DNA of 11,871 nt from JAICIG01 sp035532215. GTDB taxonomy: Bacteria > Planctomycetota > Planctomycetia > Pirellulales > JAICIG01. The first letter of the stretch is position 1; every line of letters starts with the position of its first letter. The stretch is taken from contig DATKRK010000407.1 of the NCBI GenBank assembly GCA_035532215.1, positions 1-11,871 on the forward strand, read 5' to 3'. A program made the translations under genes and the position numbers. The notes under the pieces are model-generated. The model was not told the DNA's origin. It was given only the letters and a program-made list of their open reading frames with translations, and did no database searches. Below are positions 7,118 through 11,871 of the stretch, one piece after another.

Positions 7118-7189
7118 CCCTGCGGCGGCCCCTTTTACCCTCGTTTCGTCGCCGCACGGGCACGAGATGAAGTAACGCTTGCTGGGCAT
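7118..7189 (-). pseudogene. Relic: first 24 codons of a zinc-ribbon membrane protein gene
   Basis: Read on the minus strand from the ATG at 7189, 24 codons give 'MPSKRYFISCPCGDETRVKG' followed by 'AAAG'. The intact protein at 8509-7922 opens 'MAAERYLIACACGHEAAVRP' followed by 'AAAG'. Thirteen of 24 positions are identical, including both cysteines of the CxC half of the zinc ribbon. The similarity stops exactly where the MFS stop codon (7115-7117) begins. Beyond it the frame is simply antisense MFS sequence and lacks the second CxxC pair and the membrane helices. I read it as the 5' stub of a paralogous gene whose remainder was lost in a rearrangement that joined it to the MFS 3' end. It lies 63 bases downstream of, and in the same direction as, the two-gene unit at 8509-7253, so it was probably once that unit's third member. 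Confidence 0.65.
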
Positions 7190-7252
7190 ACGGGTATTCC
7201 AACGGAGCCGTCGAAGAACGCTAACGCTATGCTGCGGCCCTGCGCAATTCGT

Positions 7253-7900
7253 TCAGCGGCCCTCGAGGCGATGATGCTGGCGATTCCACTCCCAAATCCA
7301 GAGCGTCTGGTCGGCCCGGTTGTAGAGAAAGTACCAACCCTTGGCCCGGCTTGAATAGCTGCTGTCGTCGACCTGCACCTCCCAACGAGCGCAGACCAGG
7401 TCCGATCCTGCTGACGGCGGCAGCCACCACCGAGGCGTATCGCCGTCGGGCTCGGGCCAGTCGGCCGGAAAGCGAGAATCGTCTGTCTGGATTCTCAGGA
7501 CGTCGCTAGCCATCTTTCCTTTGTAGGAGACAAAATCGGGATCCTCCATATTCTTCGCGAATCGTTTGACGAGAGCCGCATAATGGTCGGCGGCAATCGT
7601 CATTTTCGCCCATTCGTCGTAGCCGTCTCGTGATTGCAGCACTCGCAAACTGATCTGGCTAGCGCCTTGTGGATCGAAGTCTGATCCAAACGCGGACGAG
7701 AATTCTTCGTACGTCAAATTCTCCGCCCCGTGATCGCTTCCGAAGCCCAGCAGGTTGACCCCCCGGATCGCGTTTGCGAGTCGCCAGCCGTAGGTGGCTG
7801 CGGCGCAGACCACCGCTACGATGAAGGTCATCGCGAACAGCTTTCGCAGGGCGAATTGGAATCGCGGCTTGGGAATTGGCGTTTCCGCACTCGCGTCCAT
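7253..7900 (-). CDS. Hypothetical protein with one N-terminal membrane helix
   Basis: This encodes 215 residues. The start is the ATG at 7900, with GGAG six bases upstream; a TTG at 7912 is in frame but lies over that site. A short basic N-terminus 'KPRFQFALRK' (11-20) leads into one hydrophobic helix (about 22-38, 'FAMTFIVAVVCAAATYGW'). The rest (about 45-215) is soluble and would face outside the cytoplasm. It is rich in Trp, Asp and Tyr, with 'WWLPPSAGSDLVCARWEV' near 155-172 and 'KGWYFLYNRADQTLWIWEWN' near 188-207. The 'RFQF.LRKLF' opening recurs in planctomycete small membrane proteins of unknown role. It starts 21 bases after the stop of the zinc-ribbon gene, so the two are probably one operon. 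No function can be assigned. Confidence 0.75.
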   Translation of the reverse strand: MDASAETPIPKPRFQFALRKLFAMTFIVAVVCAAATYGWRLANAIRGVNLLGFGSDHGAENLTYEEFSSAFGSDFDPQGASQISLRVLQSRDGYDEWAKMTIAADHYAALVKRFAKNMEDPDFVSYKGKMASDVLRIQTDDSRFPADWPEPDGDTPRWWLPPSAGSDLVCARWEVQVDDSSYSSRAKGWYFLYNRADQTLWIWEWNRQHHRLEGR

Positions 7901-7921
7901 TTCTCTCTCCAAGTCCTGACT

Positions 7922-8509
7922 TCAATCGCCGCTGAATTCGCCCCCGTCGACCATCTCCTCCCGCAACTCCTCCCACAACTTTTTGGCACGCGGCGAGTCG
8001 CGCCTGGGATTGCCGAAAAACATGAACCTTTCGGTATGCTGGGCGCCTAAATCCCTCAGGTTCTGGTGGCATTGGGTACGCCTTGCTTGCTCTCGTTGGT
8101 TTTGCAGCCAGACCGGCATTGGCAATAGCAGGGCGGTCGCAATGAACGCCAGGACATTGCCATATACGACCAGGCGGGTCCCGCGATACAGCAGCAGGCC
8201 CTGGATCGACGCATAGATCAAAACGGCGAAGGAGACGAACGTCACCCTCCAGTAACCCCAGTGGTTTGCAGCGGCGAGATAAATGCCCGTCATCAGCGTT
8301 AAGAGAAACAGGCTGGCGAGGCTGAACTGAAACGGAGAAGTCCGAGCCGCCTGCTCCGCCACGATCGGTCGTTGCCGCAACTGGCGAAAGGATGGCAGCG
8401 GCAACTCGGCGCGGCACTGGGGACATTCCCAGCTTGTCCCCGCAGCCGCCGGGCGAACGGCGGCTTCGTGACCACACGCGCATGCGATCAAATAACGTTC
8501 GGCGGCCAT
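7922..8509 (-). CDS. Zinc-ribbon membrane protein with a prepilin-like C-terminal helix
   Basis: This encodes 195 residues. Cysteines at 10, 12, 29 and 32 ('CAC' and 'CPQC') form a small N-terminal zinc ribbon. A linker containing 'PFQFSLASLF' follows, then hydrophobic segments at about 62-80, 88-108 and 113-135. The last helix and what follows it ('ALLLPMPVWLQNQREQARRT' then 'QCHQNLRDLG') resemble the N-terminal helix of DUF1559/pseudopilin-like planctomycete proteins, which typically read 'ALLLPAVQ.AREAARR.QC.NNLKQ.G'. The ribbon probably faces the cytoplasm. The ATG at 8509 has only a weak purine-rich site upstream and shares the CATG with an unused forward ATG. It leads a two-gene unit, and a truncated paralogue lies at 7189-7118. 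Role unknown. Confidence 0.75.
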   Translation of the reverse strand: MAAERYLIACACGHEAAVRPAAAGTSWECPQCRAELPLPSFRQLRQRPIVAEQAARTSPFQFSLASLFLLTLMTGIYLAAANHWGYWRVTFVSFAVLIYASIQGLLLYRGTRLVVYGNVLAFIATALLLPMPVWLQNQREQARRTQCHQNLRDLGAQHTERFMFFGNPRRDSPRAKKLWEELREEMVDGGEFSGD

Positions 8510-8759
8510 GCGTCCATTCTATCGGCGCGATGGGGGCGACCCAAATAATCCGGCTGCGTTTTCGCGGGCCGATGCACCCGAGCGGGGCCAGGTTTTGAAG
8601 AGCTATAAATACCTGGACCGCCAATTTGGTTGGTCGCCCGGTCCCCAACTGCTATCCTTAAAGGGTTCGGACCTGCCTGTTCGCGCGCCCGGGCCGCCCG
8701 GCGGCTGGTGCCTTTCCCACCCGATCCCGATCGAAAAGCTTTGTGAGGATGGCCTAGCG
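8510..8759. other. Divergent intergenic region
   Basis: This stretch of 250 bases separates the zinc-ribbon gene (minus) from the DUF1549/DUF1553 gene (plus). The plus-strand frame stays open across it, but nothing supports translation upstream of 8760. It should hold promoters for both directions. The best plus-strand candidate is at 8630-8658. A short 6-base inverted repeat (CCAGGT at 8588-8593, ACCTGG at 8611-8616) flanks an AT-rich TATAAATA stretch at 8604-8611. No RNA gene or riboswitch was recognised. Confidence 0.5.
8630..8658 (+). promoter_or_regulatory. Candidate sigma-70-type promoter for the DUF1549/DUF1501 operon
   Basis: TTGGTC (8630-8635) and TATCCT (8653-8658) are separated by exactly 17 bases. 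They match TTGACA at three positions and TATAAT at four. Transcription would start near 8665, giving a leader of about 95 bases before the ATG at 8760. This is a spacing-based prediction with modest box scores. Confidence 0.3.
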
Positions 8760-11525
8760 ATGAAACGCTTCGCTCGTGGGGGGCGGCCAATCTTCGATCC
8801 GCGGCTGGCCGTTTTGTTGGCCGCGCTGGCGCTGGCCAAGACGGCCGCGGCCGACGAGCCTTACGGCCGCTTTCAGTTCTCCGAGTCCGAACTGGATCAT
8901 TGGGCCTATCAGCCGGTCGCGCGGGCGGCGCCGCCGGCCGTGGCCGATCGGAACTGGCTGAAAAACCCGATCGACGCTTTCATTCTGGCTGAACTGGAAC
9001 AGGCCGGGTTTGCCCCGGCCCCGCCGGCCGAGCGGCGGGTGTTGTTGCGGCGGGTCTATTTCGACCTGCTCGGCTTGCCGCCGACGCCCGAAGAGCAACA
9101 GCGGTTTCTGTCCGACGACTCGCCCGACGCCTTCGCCCGGCTGGTCGACGAGTTGCTCGACCGGCCCGAATATGGCGAACGCTGGGGGCGGCACTGGCTC
9201 GACGTGGTGCGGTACGCCGAATCGAACGGTTACGAACGCGACGGCGCCAAGCCGAGCGTCTGGCGGTATCGCGACTGGGTGATCGACGCCTTCAATCGCG
9301 ATTTGCCCTACGACGAGTTCGTGCGCCAGCAACTGGCCGGCGATGAGTTGCCTGGGTCGAACGCCGCGATGCAGATCGCCACGACGTTTCTGCGGCTCGG
9401 CCCCTGGGATGACGAACCGGCCGACCCGATGGTCGACCGCTACGATCAGCTCGACGACCTCCTCGGCGCCACGACCGCCGTGTTCATGGCCCAGAGCGTG
9501 CGTTGCGCCCGCTGCCACGACCACAAGTTCGAGCCGTTCTCGCAGCGCGACTATTCGCGGCTGCTGGCCGCGTTCGAGCCGCTCAAACGCCCGCAGAACG
9601 GCCGGGCCGATCTGGACCATCACGTCGGCACGGCCGAAGAATTGTCGGCCTATCGTACCGCGGTCGAGCGTCAGGAAACGCAGCTTGTCGCGCTGCGAAA
9701 GCAAGCCGACGACAGCGAATCGACCATTTGCCGGCGGCTCAGCGACGCCGGCGTGCTGCCCGCGCCGCCGAAGCCGCTCGTGCCGAGTTCGCGCTGGCAA
9801 TCGCAAAACTGGCGTTACACGTTCGCCCAGCCGGCCGCCGACTGGTTCGCCGCGGCGTTCGACGACGCCGGCTGGCAAACGGGCCCCGGCGGCTTCGGCA
9901 CGAAGGGCACGCCCGGCGCCGTGGTACGGACCGTTTGGGACAGCGAGCATATTTGGCTGCGGCGCCATTTCGAGCTGTCGGCCGATTCGCTCGCGTCGGA
10001 GAATCTGGCCAAACTGCGTTTGCTGGTCCATCACGACGATGAAGCGGAGATTTATCTCAACGGCGTGTTGGCCGCGCAGGTCGCCGGCTTTCTGGTCGAA
10101 TACCAGCCGCTGCCGATTGCGGCCGAGGCGTTGGCGGCGCTCAAGCCGGGCGACAACGTGCTGGCCGTGTATTGCCATCAAACGACCGGCGGCCAATACA
10201 TCGACGCCGGCATCGAGGCCGAAGACTCGGCGGCCGCGTCCGGCGAAGCCCAATCCGCCTTGCCGCTGGAAGCCGTGGCTGCGTTTCAGACCTCGCCCGA
10301 GAGCCGCGGCAAGCCGCAGCAGGAACTGGTGAAAAAATTCCGCTCGAAGCTGCGCAGCTTGATCGCCAAAGCGGCGACGCCGGAAGAACAGGCCGAGGTC
10401 GAACGCTTGCGGCGGCAGATCGAAGACGTCGAAGCCGAGTGCCCTCAGCAGCCGACCAAAGCGTATGTCTGGACCGAGACGAGTACCGAGGCGCCGGCGA
10501 CGCACGTCTTTCATCGCGGCAATCCGCGCGATCCGCGCGGCGAAGTCGGACCCGGCGTGCCGGCGATTCTGGTCGACGGCCCGCTGCCGTCTGCCACGCC
10601 CACCGAGCACAGCACCGGCCGGCGGCGGCAACTGGCCGCATGGCTCACTCGGCCCGACAACCCGCTCACGGCTCGCGTGCTGGTCAATCGCGTCTGGCAG
10701 CACCATTTCGGCGATGGGCTGGTCGGCAGCGAGAACGACTTTGGCGTGATGGGCGAAGCTCCGACGCATCCCATGTTGCTCGATTGGCTCACCAGCGAGT
10801 TCGTCGCCAGCGGTTGGAGCACCAAGCAACTGCACCGCTTGATCCTGCTCTCGAACACGTATCAAATGTCGGCCGCATCGAACCCGGCGGCGGAACAAAA
10901 AGACCCGAATTGCGATCTGCTATGGCGATTTCCGCCGCGGCGGTTGGAGGCTGAGGCGATTCGCGACGCCGTGCTGGCCGCCAGCGGACAATTGAACCGC
11001 CAGCGCGGCGGCGAAAGCGTGTATCCGGCCATTTCGCAAGCCGTGCTCGCCAGCCAGTCGCGGCCGGGCAACGGCTGGGGCAAATCTTCGCCCGAGCAAG
11101 CGGCCCGGCGTTCGGTGTACGTGTTTGTCAAGCGCACGCTGCTCGTGCCGGAGTTGGAGGTGCTCGACTTCCCCGATACCAACGGCAGTTGCGAGCAGCG
11201 GCAGGTTTCGACCGTCGCCCCGCAGGCATTGACCTTGCTCAACGGCGAGTTCGTGCAAGAGGCCGCCAAGCATTTCGCCGCCCGGCTGACGAGCGAAGCC
11301 GCCGACGCGCCAGCGAGAATCGAGCGGGCCTACCTGCTGGCTCTCGCTCGCCTGCCCAGCGACGCCGAACGCGATGCCGTGCTCGAATTCCTAGCGAAGC
11401 AAGCACAGCAAATCCGCGCCGACCTGGCTGCGGCCGGCCAAGCGGCCGACGGCGCCGAGCGAGCGGCGCTCGAAGCGTTTTGTTTGGTGCTGCTGAACGC
11501 GAACGAGTTTGCGTACCTGTATTGA
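8760..11525 (+). CDS. Secreted DUF1549 (PSCyt2) / DUF1553 (PSD1) protein
   Basis: This encodes 921 residues. The ATG at 8760 has GAGGA ten bases upstream and opens a signal peptide (1-36: basic 'MKRFARGG', then 'LAVLLAALALAKTAAA'). The open frame back to 8508 is ignored for that reason. DUF1549 spans about 69-265 ('NPIDAFILAELEQAGFAP', 'RRVYFDLLGLPPTP', 'YGERWGRHWLDVVRYAESNG') and contains CARCH at 249-253, a CxxCH motif typical of this family. Residues about 351-490 form an inserted beta-sandwich resembling a galactose-binding-like domain ('LRLLVHHDDEAEIYLNGVLA', 'LKPGDNVLAVYCHQTTGG'). DUF1553 covers about 575-905 ('VFHRGNPRDPRGEVGPGVP', 'LTARVLVNRVWQHHFGDGLV', 'PPRRLEAEAIRDAVLAASG'). No separate N-terminal cytochrome domain (PSCyt1) is present. 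The family is huge in planctomycetes, is paired with DUF1501 as here, and is often suggested to act on sulfated polysaccharides, but the reaction is unproven. Confidence 0.93.
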   Translation: MKRFARGGRPIFDPRLAVLLAALALAKTAAADEPYGRFQFSESELDHWAYQPVARAAPPAVADRNWLKNPIDAFILAELEQAGFAPAPPAERRVLLRRVYFDLLGLPPTPEEQQRFLSDDSPDAFARLVDELLDRPEYGERWGRHWLDVVRYAESNGYERDGAKPSVWRYRDWVIDAFNRDLPYDEFVRQQLAGDELPGSNAAMQIATTFLRLGPWDDEPADPMVDRYDQLDDLLGATTAVFMAQSVRCARCHDHKFEPFSQRDYSRLLAAFEPLKRPQNGRADLDHHVGTAEELSAYRTAVERQETQLVALRKQADDSESTICRRLSDAGVLPAPPKPLVPSSRWQSQNWRYTFAQPAADWFAAAFDDAGWQTGPGGFGTKGTPGAVVRTVWDSEHIWLRRHFELSADSLASENLAKLRLLVHHDDEAEIYLNGVLAAQVAGFLVEYQPLPIAAEALAALKPGDNVLAVYCHQTTGGQYIDAGIEAEDSAAASGEAQSALPLEAVAAFQTSPESRGKPQQELVKKFRSKLRSLIAKAATPEEQAEVERLRRQIEDVEAECPQQPTKAYVWTETSTEAPATHVFHRGNPRDPRGEVGPGVPAILVDGPLPSATPTEHSTGRRRQLAAWLTRPDNPLTARVLVNRVWQHHFGDGLVGSENDFGVMGEAPTHPMLLDWLTSEFVASGWSTKQLHRLILLSNTYQMSAASNPAAEQKDPNCDLLWRFPPRRLEAEAIRDAVLAASGQLNRQRGGESVYPAISQAVLASQSRPGNGWGKSSPEQAARRSVYVFVKRTLLVPELEVLDFPDTNGSCEQRQVSTVAPQALTLLNGEFVQEAAKHFAARLTSEAADAPARIERAYLLALARLPSDAERDAVLEFLAKQAQQIRADLAAAGQAADGAERAALEAFCLVLLNANEFAYLY

Positions 11526-11629
11526 ATTCGGAACGCGGAATTCGGAATTGAGGAACAAAGACATGCAAAATAACTCGAGCGGCAGGAAGCAAAGCCGTTC
11601 CGCATTCCGCATTCCGCATTCCGAATTCA
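11523..11629 (+). repeat. 26-bp imperfect inverted repeat enclosing the RBS and start of the DUF1501 gene
   Basis: Bases 11523-11548 pair with 11604-11629 at 24 of 26 positions. The mismatches are C11534/A11618 and T11542/C11610. The left arm begins at the TGA stop of the upstream gene. The right arm lies in the first codons of the DUF1501 gene. The 55-base loop contains the Shine-Dalgarno (GAGGA, 11550-11554) and the ATG (11563-11565). Each arm has a 7-base period: GGAA recurs at 11530, 11537 and 11544 on the left, and TTCCGNA units recur on the right. It could be a dispersed heptamer-type repeat, a translational control hairpin, or both. Confidence 0.75.
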
Positions 11630-11871
11630 CGACCCGCCGCGAATTCCTCTGGGAGGCCGGCGGCGGTTTCGTCGGCACGGCCCTCGCTTGGCTTCTGGCG
11701 CGCGACGGCTTTTTCGCTTCGCAGGCGCTGGGCGCCGAATCGTCCGCCGCGGCGTCGCCCTTGGCCCCCAAGCCGCCGCACTTCGCCCCCAAGGCCAAGT
11801 CGTGCATCTTCCTGTTCATGTACGGCGGCCCGAGCCACGTCGACCTATTCGATCCGAAGCCGGCGTTGGTC
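11563..11871 (+). CDS. DUF1501 protein with Tat signal (3' truncated by window edge)
   Basis: The first 103 residues are visible. GAGGA at 11550-11554 lies eight bases before the ATG. Residues 24-29 'TRREFL' match the twin-arginine consensus, followed by a hydrophobic stretch ('EAGGGFVGTALAWLLA'), so the protein is exported folded by the Tat route. After a Pro/Ala linker, 'SCIFLFMYGGPSHVDLFDPK' (about 80-99) is the characteristic start of the DUF1501 domain, which belongs to the alkaline-phosphatase/sulfatase-like superfamily. In planctomycetes it is nearly always next to a DUF1549/DUF1553 gene, and here it follows 37 bases behind one. Oddly, residues 12-22 ('RSAFRIPHSEF') are written by a heptamer repeat rather than family-like sequence. 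No alternative ATG exists between the repeat and the RR motif. Confidence 0.92.
   Translation, partial: MQNNSSGRKQSRSAFRIPHSEFTTRREFLWEAGGGFVGTALAWLLARDGFFASQALGAESSAAASPLAPKPPHFAPKAKSCIFLFMYGGPSHVDLFDPKPALV
11598..11625 (+). repeat. Tandem heptamer array (TTCCGCA x3, then TTCCGAA)
   Basis: Three exact copies of TTCCGCA (11598-11604, 11605-11611, 11612-11618) and one with a single change, TTCCGAA (11619-11625), run head to tail inside the DUF1501 coding sequence. Seven is not a multiple of three, so adding or losing one unit would shift the frame between the ATG and the Tat motif. Confidence 0.85.

Noticed and set aside
5687..7189. 500-codon open frame antisense to the MFS gene
   Set aside because: Only its first 24 codons look like protein. 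The remainder is Gln/Arg/Pro-rich antisense sequence, open because of high GC codon bias.
8508..8759. 84-codon upstream extension of the DUF1549/DUF1553 gene
   Set aside because: The ATG at 8760 has a Shine-Dalgarno and opens a signal peptide. The extension would bury that signal and covers the divergent promoter region.
8754..10898. 714-codon open frame antisense to the DUF1549/DUF1553 gene
   Set aside because: It mirrors the codon bias of a well-supported gene and has no recognisable domain or start signal.
11598..11625. CRISPR-like or microsatellite array
   Set aside because: The units are seven bases with no spacers, so it is a short tandem repeat and not CRISPR. It is reported as a repeat.

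Overview
The window is high-GC bacterial DNA that reads as a planctomycete, most likely of the Pirellulales type. The main evidence is the operon at the right end: a secreted DUF1549 (PSCyt2)/DUF1553 (PSD1) protein followed by a Tat-exported DUF1501 protein, a pairing massively expanded in that phylum. Supporting evidence is an ECF sigma factor followed by a large membrane-anchored protein, small membrane proteins with a zinc ribbon starting 'RYLIACACGHE', and proteins carrying the 'YGWQP..GGGIEYVIQIEP' and 'RFQF.LRKLFAMTFIVAVVCAA' signatures. No tRNA, rRNA, CRISPR array, transposase or phage gene was seen.

Layout, left to right. (1) 1-281: 3' end of a methionyl-tRNA synthetase gene (C-terminal tRNA-binding domain). 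(2) 347-610: a small ParD-like antitoxin with no recognisable toxin beside it, possibly made from a leaderless mRNA. (3) 744-1289: a four-helix membrane protein of unknown function, converging on (4) 2289-1300 (minus), a secreted/membrane-anchored proline- and glutamate-rich protein. (5) 2474-4655: an ECF sigma factor overlapping by 23 bases a 551-residue single-pass membrane protein that is probably its regulator. This pair is divergent from (4) across a 184-base region with inverted repeats. (6) 5540-4713 (minus): a secreted two-domain hypothetical protein, divergent from (7) 5759-7117, a 12-helix MFS transporter. (8) 7189-7118 (minus): the first 24 codons of a zinc-ribbon membrane protein gene, broken exactly at the MFS stop codon. 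(9) 8509-7253 (minus): a two-gene unit of small membrane proteins, the first carrying an intact version of that zinc ribbon. (10) 8760-11871: the DUF1549/DUF1553 gene and the start of the DUF1501 gene, which runs off the window.

The most unusual feature is at the junction of the last two genes. A heptamer-based repeat forms a near-perfect 26-base inverted repeat (24 of 26 positions pair). Its left arm begins with the stop codon of the first gene. Its right arm lies inside the coding sequence of the second gene. The second gene's Shine-Dalgarno and ATG sit in the 55-base loop. Such an RNA fold could couple translation of the two genes, and the same repeat writes the residues just before the Tat twin-arginine motif. 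A second genomic scar, the zinc-ribbon relic, marks a past rearrangement downstream of the MFS gene. I did not find a complete previously undescribed system such as a defence island. The novelty lies in these junctions and in several uncharacterised lineage-specific proteins.
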